Assembly (NCBI GenBank): GCA_003260075.1
Contig: QLIY01000251.1
Coordinates: 1-64,000 of the forward strand
DNA: 64,000 nucleotides
Direction of reading: 5' to 3'
From: Phallusia mammillata
Lineage: Eukaryota > Chordata > Ascidiacea > Phlebobranchia > Ascidiidae
Part shown: piece after piece, positions 35,816 through 48,277 of the stretch
How positions within the stretch are numbered: position 1 is the stretch's first letter
Layout of the letters: every line of letters begins with the position of its first letter
Notes under the pieces: generated by a model
Seen by the model: only the letters and a program-made list of their open reading frames with translations
Database searches by the model: none
Told to the model about the DNA's origin: nothing
Translations under genes and position numbers: made by a program

Positions 35816-36793
35816 TCACATATTGGTTAACGATGTCTGATAAGCTTCTCCTTCGTAATGTATTTTCGCTTTCACGAACGGAAATGCTCTATGGCGCCAG
35901 TTAGCGAACGTGCACAGCACAGCACAATTGCTAAACACCAAATCGAGACACATCAAATTCGGCCAGAACAGGCAAAGATAGCCGAGCGCGTCGAGAAACA
36001 CAATCACGTGCATTACCACTGATGTACTGACACAAACCGACGTACAAATAGCAAGTCGGATGAGCATGGAGCGAATGTCCGGACGCACAACGATAACATG
36101 CGACTGGCGGCGTTGGGAGGTTGACTTCTTCTCAACGCTCAACAGAGGACGAGTAATAAGCCCGAAAAGTATGAGTTGACATACAAAACAAACCAACAGT
36201 GAGATAATAATAGCAGGTGTGATGTCACGAATGGTTCGGCGGTTCCACGCAAAAACGCATCCGAATTCAGTGTTGACTGCGCAGAGAGACTTTGTGATGA
36301 AAAACGGAACTATTGTAGCAGTGAGGTAAATCGCGATAATCAGGAAAGAGCTGGTAACTTTTATTCCTCGTCCGATGGAATTTGCCAGCAACGGGTCGGA
36401 GTAGAACTTTCTTTGGCGCACCCAGAGTATTGTGTAGATGAGACTTATGCTCACAGCGTATGATGTCGCGCCGTAGTACTTGTACGCAACACACGCACCG
36501 GACGTTGTGAAGACATGAGTGAGGTCTATCAGCAACCTTGAGCAGTAAAAGCATTGGAAAGTCACGCTAACGTACAACATGTGATTCACAGCTGCACGTT
36601 TTGTCGTTTTCATTCGAATTTCGTAAGCAGTCAAGGCCACGATCATGTAGCCAGTTATCACAGTGAGGCATATGGCGAAGTACTTTGCATCTATGTAAGG
36701 TTTGCTGAAGACGATTGTTCCGTTCAAGTCAAAAACACAAGTTCCAGGGTCGTCAGTTACATTTGCCCAGCACCTTTCAATGTGCGGTTCCAT
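35816..36793 (-). CDS. Intronless seven-helix membrane protein, GPCR-like, family not recognised
   Basis: A 325-residue frame with an ATG start and no sign of introns. Seven hydrophobic segments are visible at about residues 38-58, 68-92, 104-124, 145-167, 191-213, 243-268 and 275-298. The N-terminus has two N-glycosylation sequons (N11, N24). Cys101 near the top of helix 3 and Cys171/Cys179 in the second outer loop could form the disulfide typical of rhodopsin-like receptors. There is no DRY after helix 3 (WVRQRKF instead) and no NPxxY in helix 7; inner loops are Arg/Lys-rich. It lies in the 35.6-44.5 kb block free of poly-G junctions, so the frame is trustworthy. I infer a lineage-specific receptor; ligand and coupling are unknown. 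It is convergent with the upstream plus-strand methyltransferase gene. Confidence 0.8.
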   Translation of the reverse strand: MEPHIERCWANVTDDPGTCVFDLNGTIVFSKPYIDAKYFAICLTVITGYMIVALTAYEIRMKTTKRAAVNHMLYVSVTFQCFYCSRLLIDLTHVFTTSGACVAYKYYGATSYAVSISLIYTILWVRQRKFYSDPLLANSIGRGIKVTSSFLIIAIYLTATIVPFFITKSLCAVNTEFGCVFAWNRRTIRDITPAIIISLLVCFVCQLILFGLITRPLLSVEKKSTSQRRQSHVIVVRPDIRSMLIRLAICTSVCVSTSVVMHVIVFLDALGYLCLFWPNLMCLDLVFSNCAVLCTFANWRHRAFPFVKAKIHYEGEAYQTSLTNM

Positions 36794-38203
36794 GTCAACC
36801 TACAGCAGATTTAGCCTATATATGAAAACAACCTGAAATATTCAGCAAAATGCAGCATGGTTAAGCAAAGTAGGGCAAGTCTTTTGACAGGTCTCATTAA
36901 TTTTGCATCCTTTAAATATTTAGTACCGTTGCAATATTTCCGAAAATTTTATACACATTAATAACAACTGGTTAATGCACCAAAAATTGATACAATATCA
37001 ATAGCACAAAAGTTTAGAAATGGTAGTTAGCCGAACAGAAAAGAGAAAAACCGAATACTAGCAATCCAAATAATACACTAAAATATTTTTTTTCTTATGC
37101 TAACACTAACATATACACAATTGATGTGCAACATATATTAGGCACATGTAAACTGTGAGTTTATAAACATGTAAATTGTAAGCTTACGAACATGTAAATT
37201 GTAACATGCTCCTAACTATGTAAATTTACGTTAGAACAAGAAGATTTACAATTAAAACGTTTCGAAATCGCCGTAACAAAATAATTCCACCGGAAATGTA
37301 GGCGATTCAGATTAAATAATAAATCATGTTGCCTTTAACGATTTTCCAGCTCATTTATATGAAATTAAAAATCCCATTAAATTAATTAAGCAAATTTCCA
37401 TGGTTAATGTCCCTATAATGTTACTCAGCACACGAATAGGTAACTGCGCCAGGCAATTCAGGCCCACGAAGATCATTATATTGACATTATTCTAATCTTA
37501 CATGTAATGACGCTGCAGATTGCCTGATGACCCTAATTGCGTCATATGACGTCATATCATTTGTACATCCCTTTAGGTGAGAATAAAATAAACGACACAG
37601 TTTACAAAAAACTTTACAGTAATTACCGAATGACAAAAACGTATTTTAAAATAAAAAAATACAAAGAATTAATAAATTGTTTATTACCAACACAGAAAAA
37701 CACCCATTTTTGCAAATGATTTGTTCGCATGAAAAATAAGTGGAGCAAAAATAACTTAAAAATCACAGAAAACAAGAAAACAAATAAAAGACGCTTCTAT
37801 CTTTATTCAAATTAATTCGTGATTCGTTTCAACAATGCAAAACTAGATCCCAAACAAGATATTGATGCCATTAAGCTACCTGCCAGAAAATGTAATTTTG
37901 CATTTGTCACCACTTAATCTGTCTTGTGCCCCTTGTACTGCAATCAATTTCCTTTATCAGTTGCACACATGTCTCAAATGCATTTAACATTATAGGATCA
38001 AATGTCTAAGCCTTAAAGTACGTGTAACCACTTTATATCGATCTTTGATTGCTTTTAAGGCCGCGAGAATACATGGGGAAGAGTTTTTGCAATTATGTTT
38101 ACCACAAGTTTTTACAAAACATGTATTTTAGTTTAAAGGTTTTTAAATTGGCCTGGTACGTTACCTTTTTATAATTGAAAAGGTGTCGTAATGTCGCGTA
38201 GTG
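36794..38203. other. 5' flank of the receptor-like gene
   Basis: Very AT-rich, with a short run of CATGTAAATTGTAA-type repeats (37145-37200) and one TGACGTCA (37547-37554). No frame recognised. Confidence 0.5.
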
Positions 38204-38211
38204 GTATTAAG

Positions 38212-38447
38212 TAGTGATGCACCGAAGTTTCGAAACGTCATAAATTAACTAATTGTTGGATCTATAAAATACGAGCCACGTTGTCTACAAAATATTACAA
38301 ATTTAGTAAAGCTTCCGCATTGTGGAAGTGATTTTGATTTGTCATAATTCACTTCACTCGCATCAACGACACAAGGTTCAGTTGAAAACATCCATAGAAA
38401 CAGGGATTTTAGGTTCGGCCTTTTTAGGCGGGTTCGGTGCATCACTA
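38212..38447. mobile_element. hAT miniature element, 236 bp, of the TAGTGATGCACCGAA type
   Basis: Perfect terminal inverted repeat TAGTGATGCACCGAA / TTCGGTGCATCACTA; flanks GTATTAAG (38204-38211) and GTATTAAA (38448-38455). Confidence 0.9.
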
Positions 38448-38652
38448 GTATTAAAGACATAACAGTCCTATAAGTACACGCCATGCGAGAAATACGATTA
38501 GCCGCTTCAACAATTTGTTTTGATGTGTACATGTCACAACAGGCAAGTCAATACATCGCAACAAGCAAGTCAATACATCGCAATCATCAAATAAATAAAC
38601 AACACTTGTACAAATTTATGTGTTTCGTTTGATATTTGAATAGATTTAGTTT

Positions 38653-38760
38653 AGGGTTCTCAACAAGGGTTTACGGGTGCAAGACGTATTCCTGGGGGGT
38701 GCAAGAACTGCTTGATTCCCACTAATGGGTCTCTACAATAGAAAAGATTAAGAACCACTA
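38653..38760. mobile_element. Probable short hAT-like remnant
   Basis: GGGTTCTCAAC at one end and AAGAACCACTA at the other recall hAT termini; no clear target duplication. Confidence 0.35.
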
Positions 38761-38871
38761 GTCTAATATGCCGAAGTTGTCACAATCCGGGATAAACGAT
38801 CTTTTATCCATTGAGTTAAATTGAGTTTATTTCGCTTGGTGAAAAAGCATAGCGACATAATTGCACTAAAA

Positions 38872-39356
38872 CAGGGTTGTGCAACCTTTTTCACTGTGGG
38901 GCCAAATACAATTGCCATAAAAATTAGATCGCGGGCTGCACCATTATATAAGACAAGGTGATTTTACTTTGTTGTATACCAAATAGGCCCATATTGAGTT
39001 AACAAGTAAAATCTGCATCCGATCCTAGGCGCATGATCTGCTAAAACAGGGTCGGCAACCTTTTTTGCACTGCGGACCGGTTTGAAACGGCCTTTAAAAA
39101 CCACAAATGATCAGCACTAAAAACTAATTGCGTTTAATACAAGTTTGATTCAATGTAAACCGTGAGCAAGTTTTATGCGTCCCGGTAACAAACCCCTCAC
39201 GGCCGCGGCCCGGTGGTTGCCGACCCTTTACTAAAAATTTGTATAATCATTAAACTCGTTTTCCAATGCATTTGAAACCCAAGCGTCTCGGCGGCTTGCA
39301 GACCCTTTAATCGATGGGCCGCATTTGACCAGCGGGCCGCAGGTTGCACACCCCTT
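38872..39356. mobile_element. Outer hAT miniature element carrying a nested one
   Basis: Termini CAGGGTTGTGCAACC and GGTTGCACACCCCTT; flanks CACTAAAA and TACTAAAA (39357-39364). Contains the complete second element 39047-39228. Confidence 0.8.
39047..39228. mobile_element. Nested hAT miniature element, 182 bp
   Basis: Termini CAGGGTCGGCAACC and GGTTGCCGACCCTT; flanks TGCTAAAA (39039-39046) and TACTAAAA (39229-39236). Interior has the CGGACCGG / GCGGCCCGG blocks of the 15-kb copy, in the opposite or same order within the TIRs. Confidence 0.85.
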
Positions 39357-39364
39357 TACTAAAA

Positions 39365-42300
39365 CAATCACCAAACCCGAAATATACGGAAAGTACGGAA
39401 CGATGAAACGTGATGAAGAGCACAAAGTAGTGCTAGTTACGATTGGTGGATCATGATTAAACGTGTTGCAGCTATACATTGTATTTCATTGTTGTTTGTC
39501 CCATGCTCTGACGCAAAGCTAGCTGGCGAAAAAATAAAACTTAAAACAGTGGCTTTACTGATTGAAAAATCCCCATCGTTTAAACAATGACCAAAAGTTA
39601 ACTGCAAGCAGACTTATTGCTTTAGTATGTCAAACCACTAAACACTTGTATATGTTCTTGACCTGATAACCCATGTTTATTGCGGTGTCCTTGCCGTTTA
39701 CTTAACCGTTCAACAATTGAACTGTGATGACTACACAAACAAAATTTAACTTGACCTTGACTTGACTTGTTCCAAGGTGAATTGCATGCAACAGACACAA
39801 TCATTAAACTTCATCCCAATATTGAACGTTTGAACTTCACAGAAGCAACTATCGGATGGAAGTGACGCCAAAACATAGTGTGCACTGGCATAAGAGGTAA
39901 CATGGGGATATAAAACACAGATTTGACAACCAATAATAGTTTTGTAATGTAACATACACAAAACTGGAATTTAAATCCCAAGGCCAGCGTCAAATGCAAC
40001 TAACAAAACCCAATTTAAACAGTTTTAAACTACAACAATGACGTATGGGTAGGCATGACGTCACGCACATGACGTAAGGCACTAGAACACAGGGTCTTAT
40101 TAACTTGCTGGGTCAATGCCAAATAGGCATTTAAAAAATCGATAAACTGCATGTCATGAATTACGTTCCTTGCATTAGCGATTTACAGATAAACTCATAA
40201 ACATGGAAACACAAAGTTATAACTTTCGCTTTGTTTAACGCATTTTGCTGCACCTTGCACTGTACCTGGCATAACGTTGCTCATTTGACATATCATGCAC
40301 GCCGTTTTTCAACCAACTTGGCCTCGCTGTGCCAGTAAGAAGTCCAGCCATTCACGACACTTTATCCGGCTCTAATTGTTCGTGCCCGCGTCACAATCAG
40401 CTAACTGCGGATGTAGTGTCTTTCTTTACTATTATTTGTCACCACTGACTGCATGAGCATTTGTCAAAATGTTTAAAGAACAAATCACTTTGTTTTTCAC
40501 GTCTTTTTGGGCCATTAGTTCTTCTAAGTCCAATTATTGTTTTAATCTTGCTATATATTTACCAACAAATGTTCGTACAGTCCTAACAGCCTCTAGTGTG
40601 CGCTTTATAATGTTCTACGAACGAACTGTTATGCTGGTTTGCGTGCGAACTGTAATACAATTCATTATTGTCTCTTTTGAAGTTTTGACGAGCTATTCAG
40701 CGCCGCCCATTAGGAAACCGGCTCAAATTGCAATTCAATCATCACATTGCTAAAGGGTGCACAAAAACAGCCTTCTTATACTGACAACAAATTCTAATTA
40801 TCTGTGTAACATTTCCCCAACAAGCACGTTTTACTGTATTAAGCTGTAGTAATGTGAAACAATTCTGTTTGTTCAATAATTGCAAAACACTGAACTGGCA
40901 CCAGCAAGCACTGTTACCGTGTCGGCCTCATTACACCAATAAAGTAGGTCATGTAATTGGAGAAAGGATCTTTGTTACACGGAAGTTTTTCGCACAAGTA
41001 CCACGAATTATAGGTTAGCTTAATCATAAAGTAAAATCATTGGGCCTTTATGCTTTACTTTTTCGTAATTCCTACGTGCAATCTGACCATTGTGTTGCAA
41101 AACTAAAATGTTTACATAGCCCCTTTAGCATCATTTCACCTAAACTCCCTTCAATGCTCAACACCTAATTGCATGACCACGAAATTTTTTCTACTCATGT
41201 ACTAGTGCGAGATTTCGTGCACCGTATTGCAGTGGCACCAATGTCCAGAAAACTTGCGCGTGTTAAAATATAGAAAATAAGCAATAACAATTTACAATAC
41301 AGTGCTCTTTGTTCCATCATAAACGTATATGGAACGTGAATAAAAACAATTATGGCATGTCACTTCAAAAATGTAGTTTGTGAAACACTCACCTAATTTG
41401 TACATTTACCCTCACAAATTAGTCAGGTGTGACTAAAACACTTTCTATATTTTTGTTTATCCAACCCTGTTGCCCTAATCAGATTTTGCATTAATCAATG
41501 ACGTTTGACTCTGCGTAAGCCACTATTTCCAACTCATTAGTTTCATCCTGCTTTGATGCGTTTACTCTTTGTTGTTCTAAATCACAATGGACCACTATGA
41601 CACAATAGCCGCGTGTTGTGTGATGCATAAATAGCCTACGTACGATGAATATAATAGCCTACTGCGCACGGTGCATTGTTGAGTAATTAGGGGTTTTTTT
41701 AGCAGAAATTTTCTCCTTGGCACAAACAAATTGGAAATAAAACCTGAAACGCTTTTTCCGGTTTAACAAAGATACGATCACAGTCAACGCTAAAAAACAA
41801 AGAAAAGCCTAAAAAAGCATTAATTAGGGCAAACTTTAACTGTTTTGTTCTTAAAATAGAGGGATATTTTCTATTTTAAGCAGAAATTAATAAATTTTTG
41901 GGGAGTTATTGTGCATGGTTTGAGTTATAACTGTTTTAAACAAAACTTTTTTCCTAGAATTCCAGTTGGCTTGTGGCACAATTTTCGCAAAATTGGACTA
42001 TTTTTGCCCACTGTGACCGAAGTCTGCTAACAAAACTGGCTATGGTTCAAAATTCGGTTGTTTTGGACTTTTACAAGGAAACAATGGTTTAAAAGTAAAA
42101 ACGTGGCATTTTTTAAATAACACATGCTTAATGCGTTTTAGTTATACAACTTTTGCCTATTGGGCATCAAAATCGTAATTATTTCGGCGAAGTTTTGGTT
42201 ATGAGAAATATTTAAATTAAAACCGTTAATTACATTGTAAGCAATTCAACGAGCACCACTACAAGCATTTAAAAAGTGGTTTAGTTAGATTAGATTAGAA

Positions 42301-44471
42301 CCACCCTGTAAACTAAACACAAGAAATGCCTTAGACCACTTCTAGCATGAATTGTTGGTTTAACAAAACTTCGTCAAGATTAACTTACGAGAATTTTTGA
42401 AGGGTCACGCTTTCAAAATTTTGTAGTAGTCTTGTATTCTCTCCAGCATTAGCATGCGACAAGGCGTAGCAAGACAAATCGTTGCATTTGCAGTTGTTTT
42501 TACGTTTAAAGACGTAGAAACTTTAAAGACTTTCGCTTTCATTTTTTTTCGTTTACTATATTCACTTCAACTTGACGAAATTTCAATTAATCTTTTCTTA
42601 AACGTCAATGTCCTTGATAATCTTATAATCTTACGCTTGAGTTAGTACCTTATTAGTTATATGTAACTAAATTTTAAAGCGTGTTACTTATTTAGCCAAT
42701 ATGTTTGTTGTTTGTTATACTACACCCCAGCATTTCACAAACATAAGCTTTCCGCTGTTATTTCCTGCTTAGTGCATTGCATCAACAAAGCTACTAAATT
42801 TCGATCAGCATCACACATTTCAAGCAGAAAGCCACCAGATTTGCGTAAACTCTCACATTATAACGCACTGTCGGTTTCGTATAAGTCCTAGATTGTCAAG
42901 ATTTCACACCACTGACTTTCGAAAGCCAAACTACTTATCAAGTAAAGTTGAAATCAGCTCGTATCATTCAGCTGCGGTACGTTTTGCTGTCAGACTTGAG
43001 CTTCTGCCATCCTGTAGACGTAACCCTTATCGCAAACCCATTCACTTGTCACATGTATAAGTATCTGCATTGTGGTGTAGTGGGCAAAACACAAGGCGAC
43101 GTAAAGGCAAAGGTAAACTGTAGTTATTGTCAACCCATGGTTATTGGACTTAAATTATGGGCCTTGAACTTTTTTTTGTAAGTCCGCGACTGGGCATAAA
43201 AGCAGGGTCAAACTCGGTTTAAACCTGAAAGTACAAGCGCGAAACCCGGCCCGACCTGAAATTTTGTCGAAATAAAGCCCGAATTATGCCCAAAATTTAA
43301 ATTTACCAAGTCGATATTACAATACAAATGTGGCCTAGTGTGAATTTTGACCCAAAGCCTTTTTGTTCAAACTTAAACCCGAATCCGACTTAAAAAGCTT
43401 GGCCTAACTAGTCTGGCGTTAGTATACCTTACGTTATGCACAAAAAACTTTAATGTTATGCTATTTTCATAAATGGCATTTTAGTTGAGCCAGCTTTTGA
43501 TCAGGCTTCGACAAAAATAGCACGATCGAGTCTGAACAAGGTCGTGTGTAACGTAACAATAAACTTTGATTACAGATGCAAAGCATATGCGCCTATAGAA
43601 AATGAATTGACCTAAGTTCAAATGCGACCTGAAAAGCCCGGCCCGACCGACATACAGTGCCGGATTAAGGGTCTGCTGGCCTGTAGGCACATTTTATAAG
43701 TGGCCCGAAAATCAGGGCTGCCAACTAAAAAATTAGAATTACCAGTGTTGCAAAATCATTGTCGCAAAGATCGTTGTTGCAACTATAACACAGGGTACCG
43801 TCTGTGTTGCCAAATCATTGTCACAAAGATCGTTGTTGAAAAACAGAGCTATTAATATGAATACTTATTAGTTTAGAAAATAATTATTTTGAATACATGA
43901 CTAAATTTCTACTGATTTTAAAGTGGCCTGGATTTTTGACTGGCCTGAGGCACGTGCTTACTTTGTCTAATGGTTAATCCAGCACAGCCTACATACACTG
44001 TTCTGTTGCATCTTACAACCTGTCTCTCACCTATAGCAGAGTTATCCGGCAACAAAACCTACTCTTAACTTCGTTAAACCGGAAGAGAAGATAAACAACC
44101 CAAGAACACCGACACGCCTACTTCCTTGTGCATTTACATAAACACAAGCAAAACGTGGTTTCGTTTCAGTCCGTATTCTGGCCTACATATGTTTTCAAGT
44201 TGAGGGTTTCGTTATATAAGTTGGCTCGGAATATTTTTTTGAAAATTAGGTGGTTATATTCGTATGTATGCACATAAAAGTGAACTCATGTGCATATTAT
44301 TTGAGGAACAAGTCGTTTGGGAGTTGTAATCTTCCCACTGTGGGCTTCTGTGCTCACCAACTCAGGGCGAGGCTAGTGTCGCTCCGAAACAAAGGAATTA
44401 ATTATTGTACAAGAGAGGCGGCTACAAGAAACTATTTTTTGATTGCGTAAGTGCCAGGGCGAGTGGTTTTA
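39365..44471. other. Gene-poor block, 5 kb, free of poly-G tracts
   Basis: Only the CGGG-type inverted relative was recognised. Frames such as 40469-40753 have no recognisable motif. Confidence 0.5.
43195..43650. repeat. Inverted relative of the CGGG-type repeat
   Basis: AAGTACAAGCGCGAAACCCG, CCCGAATCCGACTTAAAAAG and GAAAAGCCCGGCCCGACCGA are complements of blocks in the 24.9-kb copy. Confidence 0.45.
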
Positions 44472-44626
44472 GAAAACGCAACATCTAAAGACAAAATTGC
44501 CTTGACGTGTCTAATGTGGCGCTAAAATAAAAATGGGGGGGGGGAAAAGCAACATCTAAGGCCGCTAGACTTTAAAGGAAAGACAAAATTGCCTTGACGT
44601 GTCTAATGTGGCGCTAAAATAAAAAT
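44472..44626. repeat. Junction: G10 at 44535-44544, copies 44472-44534 and 44545-44626
   Basis: The right copy has about 20 extra bases. Last G-type tract in the window. Confidence 0.85.
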
Positions 44627-44930
44627 ACACCAAAATATACACTACACATTGCTACACAACCGCCCCGACGCTGTATATTTAAAGCCGAAACTTTGAAATA
44701 GGTAATCACGCGAAATTAACAAACCCTACGTGAAGTCTGTGTCGTGCACTGCACATATATATTCGCAATAAAAGGTAACCAGATAAATTCATAATCTTTT
44801 TTTCTTTTTTGTCTAAACCTTCTATAACTTGACTGCTGACTCGAACACATTAAAAAAAGTTACCACAGACCAAACAAGTTGTGTAAAACAAATGTGGCAT
44901 AGCGGTTCGACGAAAATGCTTAATTTAGGA

Positions 44931-45694
44931 CAGTGGTTCTCAAAGTATGGGTCGCGACCCAAACATGGGTCGCGCATGATCGAAAAATGGGTCGCGCTAT
45001 GGTGATTCAATTCTGCCCAAACGGACTATTACAGCAAGTAAACACAAAGGAATTTGCTCAATGCAGTAGTAAAGTCACCTCACGCAACCACGTTGTAGAT
45101 TAAAATGAACCAATCATTACCACAAACAGACAACAGCCTTCCAACTTTACACGGGAAATAACAGGACGTTCATCATGCGAAACTGAACATGGGGATGTAA
45201 CAGTTAGCGTTTAAGGCTGAGTTAGTATTCGTACAAGGAAACATTGATAGATTTGGGATTCACTTCTATTAATGATCATGGTGCTGCAAAGCCGCAATGA
45301 ACGAATCGAGCTCTTTAAGCCTGCAGCCATTTTGACATGGCCAGACTGCTAAGCGCGACGACGTGACCTCGAAATTGCGGTCCGCCTCGTTATCGAACAG
45401 CACAGTAAAAAGTCGAATCACAGACCTTTCACTGAATATAAAATTTCAAGTGGTCTCCCGAATGAAAAATAGAGCCGTGCATTGAAAATATTATCAGCGA
45501 AAATATTATATCAATCACATTAAATAAACAAATCATTTTTTCACAGTACTGTGTACTACAACTGACTGTTTGTGTCTTTTTCTATTTCATGCATATCAGA
45601 AAAAAATACCATGTTTTGATGTTTGAGGCTTGGGTCGTGAGATGTTCATAAAACTCAGATTTGGGTCGCGGACAAAAAAGTTTGAGAACCACTG
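44931..45694. mobile_element. hAT element, 764 bp, non-autonomous, perfect 8-bp target duplication
   Basis: Termini CAGTGGTTCTCAAA and TTTGAGAACCACTG are perfect inverted repeats; ATTTAGGA flanks both sides (44923-44930 and 45695-45702). Subterminal GGGTCGCG repeats. No transposase frame seen inside. Confidence 0.93.
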
Positions 45695-45975
45695 ATTTAG
45701 GAGATGAGAAAGCAACTGATACTATTGATCCTCGGCCAAAATCATTACGTTTCACCACGGACGATTACAGATCATTTGAAGAAATTCTATTGCTTGTTGC
45801 CGGTTTCAGTTTACATATTATTCTAACTATTACCATGAATACATCAAAGAAGTTATAGTTGCATAAAGAAATTACTTATAACAACCAGATTTAAGGCCCG
45901 GCCCTGAACTATACCATTACCAGCAAACGCTGAAAACACGAGTGCTAATGTAAACACCATAATACTAAACCGTTT

Positions 45976-46188
45976 ACTAAAACTTTACATTTTGAAATAT
46001 CATTTGTTATACAAAACCTTAACATAACAGAATGACTAAATCCATTTTGTACTCAGCAAAACCATACATCATCATATGAAGGCCGCCCCCCCCCCCACTT
46101 TACATTTTGAAATATCATTTGTTATACAAAACCTTAACATAACAAATGACTAAATCCAGCAAAACCATACATCATCATATGAAGGCCG
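45976..46188. repeat. Junction: C11 at 46086-46096, copies 45976-46085 and 46097-46188
   Basis: First of the C-type tracts after the base switch; right copy has a small deletion. Confidence 0.9.
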
Positions 46189-46559
46189 TACAATGCTATC
46201 ATGAAAATATAACATAATGTCGAAAACACGAAGAAACTAATCATTAGAACTTTATCTGCCGAATTCATAAATATTAAACCAACCCTCTAAGATTTCTTGT
46301 CCAATGGCAACACATGCCTCACGCATACATCCTATCCAATATAATTCAACTGATCGCCAACACAGTGACAACCCAATACCCAAGGGGGGCATCTTTCTAC
46401 ACTAAGTGACACCTCTGCCCTGCAACCTTATACCCCGATGGACCTTATCTCCTAGCAAACGTCACGCCTCTCGTGTGTGTCGTAACAAAGCCTAATGTTC
46501 TATAACCCTTTCGATTTGAATGACCGCCCTGCAGTCACGCGGCCCAAAGGGTGTAAAGT

Positions 46560-46790
46560 TCAAACTTCGGGCCTGGCAGCAAACAATAAGTTTTTTTGCC
46601 CTAACGTTGCTTATCTGTTCATAGCGGCGTCTTCTTGTCGAGGAACGGGACGGTTTTGCGCTACACAACCCTGACGGTAATAGATTCCCTTGGGAGACAG
46701 GTTACAGAGCTGGCGGCTTTCCAGGAGCGAGTCAAAGAGATTCGTTGCGGCTTACGCACTGACACTAATTCGATAGAACTTTGATTCTAA
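46560..46790. other. GC-richer island, possible exon
   Basis: After a good pyrimidine tract and AG (TTATCTGTTCATAG, ending 46626) the sequence turns GC-rich to about 46780 and stays open in more than one frame on both strands. Not identified. Confidence 0.3.
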
Positions 46791-48277
46791 TCAGTAATCA
46801 GTAGCATTTCACAACTTTGATATATTCCCACGCGGTTTCCCTAGGCAACGTGCCACCATGAATGCCGAGTAGCTGTAATAAACCACATGTCAAGTTGCTT
46901 GAAGAAGAACCACATACCTTACTGCCCGAAGACTGTTTCCAGATAACTTGGTACTAAGTTATAGAAAATAACAAGTCTTTAACAAAAACCAATACTGGTT
47001 TGTGACAAAGAAGCCCCAACATGTTGTAGCCAAAGTTTACGAAAGCAACGATATAATAAGGTAGTACAAAAGATTATTGAATTTTCTTGCTGACCAGGCA
47101 ACCAACTATTTATTTCTTTGCTTTTTGCGTATATCTCTTGTACTATCAAAGCAGCAACACAAATGTCTCGAAACGCTGTGATTATTGGCTACAGCAACGT
47201 CTCCTCATTTGTGATAAAAGAGACATGTGACAAGTATGACGTCATGCTGATGATGATGTCATCAACCGTTTGTAGTTCAGGTTTTAAAGGTAACAGCGGC
47301 ACTTGTGGAAAAATGTTTGATAATAAAACATATTTCATAAACCAAATGAGAGCTAAAACACGATATTCAACACTAAATCCCATAAAAACTTAATATCAAA
47401 TATTAGCTGCGCACCATGCTTGGCATCATTTGAAAATAAGTTATTGTTAATCACAATGTAGCATTGTCGCAGCTATTACGTCACAGAAGGGCGCAACAAA
47501 CGTCTTTGTTTTCGATTTGCCCTTTCTGTGATAAACGAGAGTCTCACTGACAGCGTGTATTAAAACAAAACAAGCATAATTGAACAAAATTACGGCGCCG
47601 TAGATTTATTATTGATAAGGAACGTTGCACTCGCGTTTTTTTGCCGAATTTAATTTGTCACGTTAATATGTGTGACACATTGCGTTGACGTTACTGTCTG
47701 TGCAAAGAGAAAACCTGCTGACAAAAAGTAAACAAAAACTCTTAAAGCTTCTGTGCGCTTCTCCAAAATGGTTTTAAATCGAAGTAAGGATTTCTTAGTC
47801 ATGACAATAAGTGAATTAAATACACAAAACTTTGACGGCGCATTTTGTTTTATTAACAGAACTACGATTTTCTTTTAAGGCGTTCCCTTTAGTCTTAAGG
47901 GGAAGCGTTGCAAATGGACAAAACTTCTTAGATGAAAGGTCAACTAATTGAAGTTATTTTCTCCACTATAGTCTTTTACAAAAACGATTTTTACACACCA
48001 GCTTTAAAAGCGTTTTGTTCCTATATTACTGTTGACGTATTTTATTTTGAAAAGGGCTTTTTTATGTTTCAAAGGGTCAAAAGTTTTTTCTCTCCGCCCC
48101 CGCTAACGAAAACTATTCCACGCAAAAAATTAGCATGAAAAAAACCCATCAGTACAAACAAAAATCAGTAGAAAGGCATTGCTTTCTGGCATTACTTGAA
48201 TACAGCGAAAACAAATGATTAAATTTGTTTTAAGAGAAGCAATTAAATTTGGGTTTAGGCAAATAAAAAGGCTAAAA

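Noticed and set aside
40469-40753. 94-residue frame with hydrophobic stretches
   Set aside because: No recognisable membrane-protein family, no splice partners, ends by chance stop.
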